Assembly: GCF_039544005.1 (NCBI RefSeq)
Contig: NZ_BAABKV010000001.1
Span: 248,001 to 312,000, forward strand
Reading direction: 5' to 3'
From: Kitasatospora paranensis
GTDB taxonomy: Bacteria; Actinomycetota; Actinomycetes; Streptomycetales; Streptomycetaceae
Length of the DNA stretch: 64,000 nucleotides
This document shows positions 51,342 through 61,367 of this stretch, piece by piece. The position numbers and the translations under genes are program-made. Positions within the stretch are counted from its first letter, which is position 1; each line of letters opens with the position of its first letter. The notes under the pieces are model-generated. The model did no database searches and was not told the DNA's origin. It saw only the letters and a program-made list of their open reading frames with translations.

Positions 51342-52342
51342 TCATTCGGCCGGCGGGTTGGCGTGCTCGTCGATGGCGGCGAGCTCCTCGTCGGTGAAGG
51401 CCAGGTTGCGGACGGCCACGACGTTGTCCTCCAGTTGGGCGACGCTGCTCGCGCCGACCAGCGCGGAGGTGACGCGGGCGCCGCGCAGCACCCAGGCGAT
51501 GGCCATCTGGGCGAGGCTCTGACCGCGCGAGCGGGCGATCTCGTTCAGCGCGCCGATCCTGGTCCGGGTCTCGTCCTTGATGTTCGACACGGACAGGAAG
51601 GGGCTGGGGCCCGCCGCCCGGGAGCCGGTCGGCACGCCCGTCAGGTAGCGGTCTGTCAGCAGGCCCTGGGCGAGCGGGGAGAAGGCGACCGAGCCGACGC
51701 CCAACTCGTCCAAGGTGTCGAGCAGGCCGTCCTCGACCCACTGGTTGAAGATCGAGTACGAGGGCTGGTGGAGCAGCAGCGGCACGCCGAGGTCGGCGAG
51801 CGCCCGTGCGGCCTCCTGGGTCTGCGCGGGCGAGTAGTTGGAGACGCCGACGTACAGGGTCTTGCCCTGCTGGACGGCCGTGGCGAGGGCGCCCATGGTC
51901 TCCTCGATCGGGGTGTTCGGGTCGGGCCGGTGCGAGTAGAACACGTCGACCCGGTCGGTCCCCAGTCGGCGCAGGCTCTGTTCGAGGCCGGTGAGCATGT
52001 GCTTGCGCGAGCCCCACTCGCCGTACGGGCCGGGCCACATGTGGTAGCCGGCCTTGGTGGAGACGAGGAGTTCGTCGCGGTGGTGGCGCAGGTCGCCGGC
52101 GAGGATCCGGCCGAGGTTCTCCTCGGCGGCGCCGGGGGCGGCCCGTAGTTGTCGGCGAGGTCGAAGTGCGTGATGCCGAGGTCGAAGGCGCGGCGGATCA
52201 CGGAGCGCTGGGTCTCGAAGCGGTTGTCCGCGCCGAAGTTGTGCCACAGGCCGAGCGAGACGGCGGGCAGCAGCAGTCCGCTGCGGCCGGCCCGACGGTA
52301 GGGCATGGAGTCGTAGCGGGCGGGGTCGGGGGTGTGGGACAC
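51342..52342 (-). CDS. aldo/keto reductase (YghZ-type), apparent frameshift
   Basis: About 334 residues. GTG 52342 preceded by GAGGAAA. MPYRRAGRSGLLLPAVSLGL, ITHFDLADNYGPPP (catalytic Asp and Tyr), then one missing C near 52141 and GAAEENLGRIL. ELLVSTKAGYHMWPGPYGEW (Lys), DRVDVFYSHRPDPNTPIEET (His), TLYVGVSNYSPAQ and GVGSVAFSPLAQGLLTDRY follow. It resembles L-glyceraldehyde-3-phosphate reductases that act on short sugars or aldehydes with NADPH. It lies downstream of the deacetylase in the same direction. Confidence 0.87.
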
Positions 52343-52426
52343 GGGTTTCCTCGGTCGGGTGCGGAAATGGGGAGGGGCGGTGGGTAGGGCACGAACACCC
52401 GCGGCCGTCCCGGCCGGGACGGTGCC

Positions 52427-53188
52427 CTAAGGCCGGAACAGGGCGGCGTAGTCGGTGAGTTCGGTGCCGTCCGCGCGCACGGCGGACCACAGCGCGCGGT
52501 CGGTGAGCAGGCGGCGGTCGGCGTCGCGGGCGGTGCCGACGCCGCCGTCGGGGAAGCCGGTGCCACGCAGGGCCCGCAGGGTGTCGTCGTCGTGGCCGGG
52601 GTGGGTGATCAGGACATGCGGGCCCGGTCGCGTCTGCCGGAGCGCGGCCTGCAGGTCGCCGCAGGTCGGAACGGGGAGCGCGGGGACCAGGCGATCGGCG
52701 TCGATCAGGCCCTGCGCGGCGGCGACCGCACGGACGGCTTCGCCCGCGCCCGCGACCCAACCGACGCCCATGTGCTCGTCGAGGTAGCGCACCTGCAGGC
52801 CCCACTCGCGGGCCCGGTCGAGCTGGGCGGTGATCTCGGCGGCGGCCTCACGCGGGTCGACGCCGCCGCGCGCGTGCAGTTCGTCCGCGGTGCGCGGCAG
52901 GAAGCCGTCGCGGTCCAGCAGCGAGGGGACGGCGCGGGCCGGCAGCACCGGCCGCCAGCGCGGGCGCTCCCACTCGCTGGTTAGGGTGACGTGCAGGCCG
53001 CAGACGACGCCGGGCAGCGGGGCGATCAGCGCGGCGGCGTGCGCGGCGGCCGGTCCGGGAACCATCAGCGAGACGCTGCGGGCGGCCGGGCCGCGCAGCG
53101 CCTCGACAACGGCCCGGTTCACGCCCTCGCTCAGCCCGGCATCGTCCACCCGCACCACCAGCCGGATCCCCTGCCCGGTCCCGTCCAC
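52427..53188 (-). CDS. YdjC/ChbG-family carbohydrate deacetylase
   Basis: Intact, 253 residues, GTG-independent ATG at 53188. GIRLVVRVDDAGLSEGVNRA has the DD metal pair, LPGVVCGLHVTLTSEW the HxH-like site, VRYLDEHMGVGW the His, and GPHVLITHPGHDDDTLRAL the catalytic C-terminal His. ChbG-type enzymes remove N-acetyl groups from chitooligosaccharides; relatives act on other acetylated sugars. A 21-bp CATG repeat stands 70 bases upstream, so it is probably the first gene of an operon with the aldo/keto reductase. Confidence 0.85.
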   Translation of the reverse strand: MDGTGQGIRLVVRVDDAGLSEGVNRAVVEALRGPAARSVSLMVPGPAAAHAAALIAPLPGVVCGLHVTLTSEWERPRWRPVLPARAVPSLLDRDGFLPRTADELHARGGVDPREAAAEITAQLDRAREWGLQVRYLDEHMGVGWVAGAGEAVRAVAAAQGLIDADRLVPALPVPTCGDLQAALRQTRPGPHVLITHPGHDDDTLRALRGTGFPDGGVGTARDADRRLLTDRALWSAVRADGTELTDYAALFRP

Positions 53189-53258
53189 GCGCCACTCCGT
53201 CCCGCCGCCCGTCGACGGGCCGCACTTCCACAGCCTGGACGCTCCGCGGGCGGCCGTC

Positions 53259-53292
53259 CATGACGGATGGGCACGGGGTCATGGACGACCGT
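53259..53292. promoter_or_regulatory. 21-bp direct repeat upstream of the deacetylase
   Basis: CATGACGGATGGG at 53259 and CATGGACGACCGT at 53280, exactly 21 apart. Of the first 18 bases, 17 equal those of the copy near 44811. Confidence 0.65.
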
Positions 53293-53307
53293 CACGGGAT
53301 GGGGTGT

Positions 53308-55698
53308 TCAGTGGCGGGGGCGCGCCGGGTCGCCCTGGACGAAACCGTTGCCGGTGAAGCCGACGTAGACCCGACCGGGAGTGTTCATGTCGCCGGTGAC
53401 GACGTTCACACCGGTGTAGTAGCAGGCCGGGTAACGGGCGGTCAGGGTCCAGGTCGTACCGCGGTCGGCGGAACTCCACACGCCCCACAAGCCGCCGACC
53501 TGGGCGTACGCGAAGACCGTCGGGTAGCCGCCAGGGGTGGCGGCCCGGCCGAAGCCGAACGCCCGGGCCTGCTGCACCCCGGCGGTCCTGGTCCAGGAGC
53601 CGCCGCCGTCGAGGGTGTACCAGAGGCCGCCCTGGGCAGTGCTCTGCCAGACGTTCCCGGCACGGCCGGGCACCGCGTGGACCTGACCGAAGACGTGCGC
53701 GTCGGTCCCGGCGGTGGGCGGGGGCGTCCCGGTGGCCCGGGCCCAGGTCGAGCCGCCGTCGGTGGAACGGAAGAACTCGCCGTCGCCGCGGGTGGTGGCC
53801 AGGTAGAAGGTGCCGGGGGCGGCCAGGTCCGCGTCCAGCGCCCGCTTGGCGCCCCACCAGATCATGTCGTGGATGCCGGGACCGGGGTCCACGCCGGTGG
53901 CGGCGGTCCACGTCCGCCCGTTGTCGCGGCTGACGTAGGGGACGTTCAGCGGCTGGGCCTGCTCCGCCGGGCGGTCGGCGTTGGCCGGGTCCGCGGCGTA
54001 GTTCGCGGGGATGGTCGGCATCCAGACGATCGACGAGGCGTCGGCGGAGACTGCGATGTTGCCGCCGTAGCGGCGGGTGATATCGGACTTCTGCCCGCCG
54101 AAGCGGGTCCAGGTGGCACCGCCGTCGGTGGAGTAGCCGGACGCCGGGTCGCTGGTCCAGCTCGCGTCCAGCGGCGCATACTGGGCGCGGGTGTCGCTGG
54201 AGACGGCGACGACGTACCGGGGGTTCAGGCCGGCATAGGCGAGGCTGGTGCCCGCCGAGAACTGGTCGGTGAGGATCGGGGCGGCCGGGTACGCGCCGGG
54301 GTCGGTGTGCCGGAAGCCGTTGCGGTCGGCGACGGCGCTGATCGGGTCGCCGCCGGGCGGCGTGACCAGGTCGTAGGTCACCGTCTCCTCGATGCCCGCG
54401 GAGACGAACCGCCAGTGCAGGACGGGATCGGCGGCGAAGGCGTCGTCGGCGCGCCACACCCCGATGCCCTGCGGGAACCAGACCCGGCCGGGCGCGGTCG
54501 GGTCGAACACCAGGGTGCCGGTGGAGAGCCAGCCGCTCTCGGTGGTGTCCTTGGGCCAGGACATGTCCGGGTAGTCGAGGGTCAAACCGAGCGGCTGCCA
54601 GCTCGCGCCGCCGTCGATGGAGCGGAACAGGTGGCCCGCCCGGACGGCGTCGTCGGCGGCCAGCAGCTTGGCGGAGTCGCCGGGTTCGACGGCCACGAAC
54701 CAGGAGCCGCCCTGCGCGAGCGGCGCGGTCAGGTCGTGCCCGGCCGGGTCGGCGGCCGTGAACCGGCGGATCGAGGAGGCCGCGCCGCCGGCGGGGCCGA
54801 ACGCCACCAGCAGGGTGCCGTCATCGGCGATCTTGGCGTCGGTGGGGGTGCGGCCGGTTTCCGGGTACGCCAGCTGCCAGCTGTTGCCGGCGTCGGTGGA
54901 GTGGTAGACGCCCGCACCGGCGACCGTCGCCCAGATGCCGCGGGTACGGCCGCCCAGCGTCCCGCCGGACGGGTCGAAGAGCACCGAGACGACGCCGGTG
55001 CCGCCGGTTCCGACCGGGAGCTGGGCGGGCGCCACCTGCGTCCAGTGCCGGGAGGCGTCGGTGGAGACGTACAGACCCTGGGTGCGGGTGCCGAAGTACA
55101 CCGTCCGCGCGTCGGCCGGGTCGACCGCGAGGCGTTCCGGACCGGTGCGGTAGTTGTTGTTGCCCTCGACCAGCCAGCGCTGCCCGCCGTCGCTCCAGTG
55201 CGCGCCGCGGTCCCGGCTGGCCAGCACCCGTCCGTCCGGGCCGCCGTCACCGACGGCCGCGTACACCACCCGGTCGTCGCTCGCGGCCACGGCCACGCTC
55301 TCCACGCCGTAGTCGGCGTCCCTCGGATCCGGCACCCGGTCGGCGCGCAGCAGCTGCGTCCAGCTGCGGGTCACCTCGTCCCACCGGACCAGCCCGCCGA
55401 CGTCCTCCCGGCCGTAGACGACACCTGGGGTGCGGGGGTGGATCACTAGGCCGGTGACGAAGCCGCCGCCGCCGATCCGCAGCGGCTGCCATCGGTAGTC
55501 GGCGGCCCTGGCGCCGGCGCAGGCCGCGCTCTCCTGACGGTCCGCTGCCGCCGCCGCGGACTGCGCCGGGAGGGCCGGAACTGCGAGCGCGAGGAGCAGT
55601 CCGAATCCGGCGGCCGCCGAAGTCCGGGCCCGGCGGCGCCGGGGCGGGTCCGTGGCCCGGCGGTACGGTGCGGGTCTACTGAGCGAGCGGGCGAGCAT
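53308..55698 (-). CDS. secreted GH74-type xyloglucanase
   Basis: Intact, 796 residues. A long Arg-rich start and hydrophobic segment (GFGLLLALAVPALPAQSA) form the signal. The double seven-bladed propeller begins WQPLRIGGGGFVTGLVIHPR then VVYGREDVGGLVRWDE, the GH74 N-terminal motif with Asp in EDVGG. BNR-type repeats recur: GLYVSTDASRHWTQV, GVYHSTDAGNSWQLA, YSTDGGATWTRFGG, VSRDNGRTWTAATG, FFRSTDGGSTWARA, YTLDGGGSWTRT. Such enzymes cut xyloglucan backbones outside the cell, matching the GH12 gene. No cellulose-binding module is fused. It is divergent from the esterase gene. Confidence 0.88.
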   Translation of the reverse strand: MLARSLSRPAPYRRATDPPRRRRARTSAAAGFGLLLALAVPALPAQSAAAAADRQESAACAGARAADYRWQPLRIGGGGFVTGLVIHPRTPGVVYGREDVGGLVRWDEVTRSWTQLLRADRVPDPRDADYGVESVAVAASDDRVVYAAVGDGGPDGRVLASRDRGAHWSDGGQRWLVEGNNNYRTGPERLAVDPADARTVYFGTRTQGLYVSTDASRHWTQVAPAQLPVGTGGTGVVSVLFDPSGGTLGGRTRGIWATVAGAGVYHSTDAGNSWQLAYPETGRTPTDAKIADDGTLLVAFGPAGGAASSIRRFTAADPAGHDLTAPLAQGGSWFVAVEPGDSAKLLAADDAVRAGHLFRSIDGGASWQPLGLTLDYPDMSWPKDTTESGWLSTGTLVFDPTAPGRVWFPQGIGVWRADDAFAADPVLHWRFVSAGIEETVTYDLVTPPGGDPISAVADRNGFRHTDPGAYPAAPILTDQFSAGTSLAYAGLNPRYVVAVSSDTRAQYAPLDASWTSDPASGYSTDGGATWTRFGGQKSDITRRYGGNIAVSADASSIVWMPTIPANYAADPANADRPAEQAQPLNVPYVSRDNGRTWTAATGVDPGPGIHDMIWWGAKRALDADLAAPGTFYLATTRGDGEFFRSTDGGSTWARATGTPPPTAGTDAHVFGQVHAVPGRAGNVWQSTAQGGLWYTLDGGGSWTRTAGVQQARAFGFGRAATPGGYPTVFAYAQVGGLWGVWSSADRGTTWTLTARYPACYYTGVNVVTGDMNTPGRVYVGFTGNGFVQGDPARPRH

Positions 55699-55793
55699 GT
55701 GCGCCTCCGTGTCCCTGGTGCCGGTGGTCCGGCGGTGTGCCCGTCTCCCGGGCCGTCGAGACCCGCAGCGTAGGCACCTGCCGGTCCGGCCGA

Positions 55794-55878
55794 CATGGCC
55801 CGGGATGCCCGTCGCATGGACGCCCGTGACCGGCGCGTCCCGTGCGGAGCACCGCGGCTGCGGAACATGGACGACCGT
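55794..55878. promoter_or_regulatory. 21-bp direct repeat plus extra half-site between GH74 and the esterase
   Basis: CATGGCCCGGGAT at 55794 and CATGGACGCCCGT at 55815, 21 apart, lie 96 bases before GH74. A further CATGGACGACCGT at 55866 lies 169 bases before the esterase; it could serve either divergent gene. Confidence 0.62.
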
Positions 55879-56034
55879 GCGCAGTCGGGTTCCGCCCCTC
55901 CTCCCGCGACCCGTCCCCGACTACGGTGAACCGCACGTCACCGCAGCCCCGCACCCGGGCTCTCCATCGCCGACGCCGCGGGCATCCCGCTCCGGGCTCC
56001 CCGCCTTCACGGCCCAGCACTCCCCGAGGTCCCC

Positions 56035-57019
56035 GTGTTCACCGACCTTCCCCTGGCAGACCTGCACGCCTACCGCTTCGACGGCGCCGAGCCCGAGGAC
56101 TTCGACGCCTTCTGGACGAAGACGCTGGCGGAGTCCCGCGCCGCCGCTACCGCCCCTACTGAGGCGCGTCGAGAACGGCCTGATCCACGTCGACACCTAC
56201 GACGTCACATTTTCCGGCTTCGACGGCCAGCCGGTCCGCGCCTGGCTGTGGCTGCCGCGCGGGGTGCGGCGCCCGCTGCCCGCCGTCGTGGAGTACCTCG
56301 GGTACGGCTGCGGACGCGGCACCACCCTGCACCCGACCCTGTGGTCCTCGCTCGGCTACGCGCACCTGCTGATGGACAGTCGGGGCCAGTCCAGCCCGTA
56401 CGGCGCGGCCGACACCCACGACGGTGACCTCGCCCCGCAGACCGGCGGCGTGCTGACCCGCGGCCTGGCCGGCCCCGAGTACCACTACTACCGGCGGCTG
56501 TTCACCGACGCCGTCCGGGCGGTCGACACCGTCGCTGCTCTCCCTGAGGTCGACCCCGACCGGATCGTGGTTGCCGGCGGCAGCCAGGGCGGCGGCATCG
56601 CCACCGCGGTGGCGGGCCTGCGCCCCGGCCTGGCCGGGGCGTGCGTCGACGTACCGTTCCTCTCCCACTTCCGGCGTGCCACGCAGATCACCGCCGCTCA
56701 CCCGTACCGGGAGATCACCGACTACCTGCGGGGCCGCCCCGCCGAGGTGGCCCGGGTCTTCGCCACGCTGTCCTACCTGGACGGCGCCAACCACGCGGCT
56801 CGGGCCACCGCCCCGGTGCGGTACTCCGTCGCGCTGATGGACCCGGTCTGCCCGCCGTCCACGGTCTTCGCCGCATACCACCGCTGGGGCGAGCACGCCG
56901 GCGGCGCCGACAAGGCCATCCGGGTCTGGGAGTACGCCGCTCACGAGGGCGGCGGCGACCACCAGCTCGCCGAACACGTCGCCTTCGTGGCGCAGGTCAC
57001 CGGTCGCACCGCCCCCTGA
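56035..57019 (+). CDS. acetyl-xylan esterase / cephalosporin-C deacetylase (AXE1), apparent frameshift
   Basis: About 327 residues, GTG start. FTDLPLADLHAYRFDGAEPE and DFDAFWTKTLAESRA form the usual N-terminal cap helix. A frame change near 56155 leads to LLRRVENGLIHVDTYDVTFS. YLGYGCGRG, LLMDSRGQSSPYG, RIVVAGGSQGGGIATAVAGL (nucleophile Ser in GGSQGG), ALMDPVCPPSTVFAAYHRW (Asp) and EYAAHEGGGDHQLAEH (His) complete the alpha/beta-hydrolase. It removes acetyl groups from xylo-oligosaccharides, probably inside the cell since no signal peptide is seen. Directly followed by the GH2 gene. Confidence 0.87.
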
Positions 57020-57060
57020 CCCCCTCAGGCCCCCGACTCGACCCACCCAGGAGCACCACC

Positions 57061-59553
57061 ATGACCGTCAGGTCGACCATCGACGCCGGATGGCGCCTCA
57101 CCCTCACCGACCCGCACCCCGACGCACCCGCCGACCTCCACGGGCGGGTCGTGCCGGCCGCCGTCCCCGGCTGCGTCCACACCGACCTGCTCGCCGCAGG
57201 CCTGCTCCCCGATCCGTACGTCGGCCTGAACGAGGCCGAGCAGCACTGGATCGGCCGCTCCGGCTGGACGTGGACCACCGTCTTCGACCTCCCAGCTGCG
57301 GCCGGCGCCACCCGGCGGGAACTGGTCTTCCACGGCCTAGACACCGTTGCCGAGATCAGCATCAACGGCCGCGTCGTCGGCCGCACCGCGAACATGCACC
57401 GCACCCATGTCTTCGACGTCACCGACCTGCTCGTCCCGGCCGGCAACGAACTGCGGGTGCGCATCGACTCGGTGTACGCCTACACCGACGCCCGCCGGGC
57501 CGAGTCGGGCGAGCTGCCGACGACCTACGACGAGCCGTTCAACCACGTCCGCAAGATGGCTGCCAACTTCGGCTGGGACTGGGGCCCCACGCTGGTCACC
57601 GCGGGCATCTGGAAGCCAGTCGAACTGCTCAGCTGGAGCGGCGCGCGGCTGGAGTCCGTCCGGCCCGTCGTCACCGTCGAACGCCCCGGCCAGGACGGCC
57701 CCGCCGCGGCCACCGCGCACGTCACCGTGCGCCGGGACCCCGACGCCCCGGACTCCGAGCTGCTGCTTACCGCCACCATCGCCGGGCGGCGCGCCACCGG
57801 CCCGGTCCCCGCGGGGGCGGACACCGCCGAACTGACCGTCGAGGTGCCCGACGCCCGCCTGTGGTGGCCGATCGGCCTGGGCGAACAGCCGCTCTACGAC
57901 CTGGAGGTCGGCCTGTCGTCCGGCGTCGGCACCGAGGACCGCTGGACGCGCCGGATCGGCTTCCGCACCACCGCCCTGCACACCGCGCCCGACCGGGCCG
58001 GGACCCCGTTCGAGATCCTGGTCAACGGCGTCCACGTGCCCGTCCGCGGCGTCAACTGGATACCCGAGGACTGCTTCGTCTCCCGCCTCAGCCGCGAGGA
58101 CTACGCCGCCGCCCTCGACCACGCAGTCGAGGCGAACGTCAACCTGATGCGGGTGTGGGGCGGCGGCATCTACGAGAAGGACGACTTCTACGACCTGTGT
58201 GACGAGAGGGGCCTGCTGGTCTGGCAGGACTTCCTGTTCGCCTGCGCCACCTACAGCGAGGAGGAGCCACTGCGCGGCGAGGTCCTCGCCGAGGCCCGCG
58301 ACAACGTCACCAGGCTCGCCCCGCACCCCAGCCTGGTGCTGTGGAACGGCAACAACGAGAACCTGTGGGGCCACCGCGACTGGGGCTGGCCCGAGGTCCT
58401 CGGCGACCGCACCTGGGGGCTCGGCTACTACACCGAACTGCTGCCCGCGATCGTAGCCGAGCTCGACCCCTCCCGTCCGTACTGGCCGGGCAGCCCCTGG
58501 TCAGGCTCCTCCGACCTGCACCCGAACGACCCGCTGCACGGGCCGATCCACATCTGGGACGTCTGGAACGAACGCGACTGGACCGCCTACGCCGAGTACC
58601 AGCCGCGCTTCGTCGCCGAGTTCGGCTTCCAGGGGCCGGCCTGCTGGCCCACCGTGCGGCGCGCGATCGACGACGGGCCACCCGCCCCGACCGGACCGGT
58701 CGCCGACGCGCACCAGAAGGCCAAGGACGGCGTCGCCAAGCTGCAACGCGGCATCCTGCCGCACCTGCCGGACCGGCGCAGCAAGGACCCAGAGCAGGAG
58801 ATGGCCGACTGGATCTACCTCGCCCAGCTCAACCAGGCCCGTGCCGTCCGCTTCGGCGTCGACCACCTGCGCGGCCAGTGGCCGCGCTGCTCCGGCACCA
58901 TCCTGTGGCAGCTCAACGACTGCTGGCCGGTCGCCTCCTGGGCGACGGTCGACGGTGATGGCCACCGCAAGCTCGCCTGGTACGCGCTGCGCGCCGCCTA
59001 CCGGCCCCGGCACGCCGCCGTGTCGCTGGCCACCGGCCGCCGCCCCTTCGTCCGGCTCACCAACAACGGCGCCGACGCCTGGCGGACCGATATCACCGTC
59101 CAGGTCCACACGGTGACCGGCGAGCTGCTCTCGCAGGCCGTCCACCCGGTAGCCCTGTCGGTCGGCGCGACCGCCTCCGTGCCGGTCGAACTGGCGCCGG
59201 ACCACCCGGCGGGCTTCCCGATGGTGGTGACGGTGTGTGAGGACGGAGCCGTCCGGGACCGGATTCTCACCGTGGAGGACATCGCAGCCGACCTGCCCGC
59301 CGCGCGCTTCTCCGTGACCACCGAAGCCGTCCCGGACGGCGTCCGCGTGCGCGTCCTGGCCCGCACTTTCCTGCGCGACGTCGTGCTGCACGCGGACCGG
59401 CTTGACGACGACGCCTCGGTCGACGAGCAGATGGTCACCCTGCTCCCCGGGGAGGAGCACGTCTTCCATGCCCGCACCACGGCGCCGGCCGACGACCCGC
59501 GCTGGCAGCACCCGCTGACCGTGCGCTGCGTCAACGACCTCGTGGAGCGGTGA
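57061..59553 (+). CDS. GH2-family beta-mannosidase
   Basis: Intact, 830 residues, cytosolic. The sugar-binding N-domain (DAGWRLTLTDPH, VPGCVHTDLLAAGLLPDPYV, RSGWTWTTVFDLP) is mannosidase-like, and the NFGWDWGPTLVTAGIWKPVE segment is a beta-mannosidase hallmark. LMRVWGGGIYEKDDFYDLCD and VLWNGNNENLWG hold the acid/base Glu (about residue 433); FVAEFGFQGPACWPT holds the nucleophile Glu (about 520). It removes non-reducing beta-mannose from manno-oligosaccharides or N-glycan cores. Forty-one bases after the esterase, so probably co-transcribed. Confidence 0.92.
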   Translation: MTVRSTIDAGWRLTLTDPHPDAPADLHGRVVPAAVPGCVHTDLLAAGLLPDPYVGLNEAEQHWIGRSGWTWTTVFDLPAAAGATRRELVFHGLDTVAEISINGRVVGRTANMHRTHVFDVTDLLVPAGNELRVRIDSVYAYTDARRAESGELPTTYDEPFNHVRKMAANFGWDWGPTLVTAGIWKPVELLSWSGARLESVRPVVTVERPGQDGPAAATAHVTVRRDPDAPDSELLLTATIAGRRATGPVPAGADTAELTVEVPDARLWWPIGLGEQPLYDLEVGLSSGVGTEDRWTRRIGFRTTALHTAPDRAGTPFEILVNGVHVPVRGVNWIPEDCFVSRLSREDYAAALDHAVEANVNLMRVWGGGIYEKDDFYDLCDERGLLVWQDFLFACATYSEEEPLRGEVLAEARDNVTRLAPHPSLVLWNGNNENLWGHRDWGWPEVLGDRTWGLGYYTELLPAIVAELDPSRPYWPGSPWSGSSDLHPNDPLHGPIHIWDVWNERDWTAYAEYQPRFVAEFGFQGPACWPTVRRAIDDGPPAPTGPVADAHQKAKDGVAKLQRGILPHLPDRRSKDPEQEMADWIYLAQLNQARAVRFGVDHLRGQWPRCSGTILWQLNDCWPVASWATVDGDGHRKLAWYALRAAYRPRHAAVSLATGRRPFVRLTNNGADAWRTDITVQVHTVTGELLSQAVHPVALSVGATASVPVELAPDHPAGFPMVVTVCEDGAVRDRILTVEDIAADLPAARFSVTTEAVPDGVRVRVLARTFLRDVVLHADRLDDDASVDEQMVTLLPGEEHVFHARTTAPADDPRWQHPLTVRCVNDLVER

Positions 59554-59572
59554 GTCCGGGCTCGAACCCGGC

Positions 59573-59613
59573 ACGGCGGCCCTTTCCCGACAGGTTCGGG
59601 AAGGGGTCGCCGT
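59573..59613. terminator. hairpin between convergent GH2 and GH140-like genes
   Basis: ACGGCGGCCCTTTCCCGA pairs with TCGGGAAGGGGTCGCCGT (two mismatches), loop five bases. Placed between two convergent stops, it can serve both strands. Confidence 0.75.
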
Positions 59614-59634
59614 GGTCGGCCGGCCGGGCGGCGG

Positions 59635-61232
59635 TCAGCCCGGCGTGATCAGCAGCACGTGGTCCCGGAGGTCGTCCCCCGCACCGACGGCCGCGCCGAA
59701 CGGCAGGTCGCAGGCCTGCACCCGGGGCTCCGACAGGACTCCGGTGCACGGGTCGTAGCCACGGACGGCCGCCGTCGCCGTGCCCAGCCCGGTGAGGCGC
59801 ACGCTGCCGCCGACGGGCAGGTAGAGCACCACCGTGCCGTCCGCGCAGTCGCGCATCGCGAGGGCCGAGCGGCCCTCCTCGGCGCGCGGTCCGGCGACCA
59901 GGCCGGGGGCGGGACGCAGCCGGTGGAAGTCGACATGTTCGCGGAAGAACCGGGCCAGGTGCACCAGGGCCGCCACTCCCTCCTGGTCGTCCTGGAGGTT
60001 CAGGAACGGGCCCCAGGTGTTGTCGAACCCGTGCACGACGCCCAGCCCCGACATCGCCCCGCGCCAGGCTCCGCGCCGGGTGTGTTCGACGTCGCAGAAC
60101 TCGTGCAGCGGGAGGTTCAGCGGCAGGGCGGGGTTGCGCTCGTAGCCGTACTCGGACAGCAGGGCCGATCCCTGCCAGCCGTCGAGGAGTTCCCCGATCC
60201 TGGTCTCCAACCCGGTGGCCAGCCAGCCCTCGTGGGCGTCGTGGCTGCCCCAGGACTGCACCATGACAGCGTCGACGGCACCCGGGTCGACAGCGAATCG
60301 CTCAGCGAACGGGGGACCGGCCGGGCCATTGTGGACGGCCACCGCCTTTCCATGCGGCGCGAGTTGCTTCAGGCGGCGGGCCATCCGCAGGGCCCACAGG
60401 TCGGCGACCCGGTCGTACCGGGCAACGCCGTCCGGGTAGAACTCGTACTCGTTCATCAGCGTCCAGATCCAGACGCTGTCCCAGGCGTCGTAGCGGGCGA
60501 CCAGATGGCGCAGCCACAGGTCCTCCCACTCCGCGGTGAACGTCCCGCGGGCATTGAAGGGGAACTCCGTCCCCCAGCCCTCGACAATGAGTTCGAGCCC
60601 GATGCCGATCCTGGAGGCCTCAGCGACCACCTGGTCGACGGTCGCGAACCAGGCCGCGTCGAACCGGTCGAAGAGCGGGTACTGCGGACTGCCACCCCAC
60701 GGCCAGCAGGACCGCGCCTGCCAGTCGTTGTGCCCGTTCGGGGATGGAACGGGCTGACCGGCACCCGGACGCGGACCAGGTCGAAGCCCTGCTCGCGCCG
60801 CCGTCGCAGATAGGCGCCCACGTCGGCACCGCAGTGCGCCATACCGAACAGGTGGTACGCGGTGTCCCCGAGGACGAACAGCGGCCGGCCCCGGGCGTCC
60901 GTGAAGCCCCAGCCAGTGCCAGGTGCGACGCGGGCCGGGCCGCTGGTGCCCGGCAGCACTTCGAAGGCGGCCTCCAGGCACAGTCCGTCGTCGTGCGGCC
61001 GGGAGCAAACCTTGACGTGCCAGGGCCCCACCTCGTCAGGACTGAAACGCACGCGGAACCGCTGCCCGTCGAAGAAGCCCTCGATGCTGCAGACCTGCCC
61101 ACCGGGGCCACAGAACTCGGCCGAGACCACCACATCGGTATACGGGTTGGGGTGGCACCCGCGGGCGTCGAACACCCACTCGGCCACCGAGCCCCGGGCT
61201 ACCCGGTCGGGGCGCCCGCCAGTCGTCGTCAT
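59635..61232 (-). CDS. DUF5060/apiosidase-like (GH140-type) glycoside hydrolase, apparent frameshift
   Basis: About 532 residues. GGGAG before ATG 61232. N-terminal DUF5060 beta-domain: VAEWVFDARGCHPNPYTDVV, GFFDGQRFRVRFSPDEVGPW. The barrel begins GTGWGFTDARGRPLFVLGDT with AYHLFGMAH, as in DUF4038/GH140. A missing C near 60752 precedes NGHNDWQARSCWPWGGSPQY. WIWTLMNEYEFYPDG gives the acid/base Glu and SALLSEYGYE the nucleophile. Relatives hydrolyse apiose or other unusual sugars of plant wall polymers; the real substrate is unknown. A 21-bp CATG repeat lies about 100 bases upstream. Confidence 0.78.
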
Positions 61233-61333
61233 GTCTCTCCCACCTGCCGTCCAACTCCGGCGGCACCGCCGCAAACCGGGCACCCGCCGCGGCCCCGCTG
61301 CGACCATCGTGGTCCCGGGTTCGCGGCGGCGGC

Positions 61334-61367
61334 CATGGCGGTTGATCACCGGATCATGGACGATCCC
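61334..61367. promoter_or_regulatory. 21-bp direct repeat upstream of the GH140-like gene
   Basis: CATGGCGGTTGAT at 61334 and CATGGACGATCCC at 61355, exactly 21 apart, about 100 bases before the minus-strand start. Confidence 0.62.

Noticed and set aside
59554..59575. CCGGGCTCGAACCCGG resembling a tRNA T-arm after GH2
   Set aside because: No acceptor, D or anticodon arms around it; it is a short inverted repeat next to the convergent terminator.
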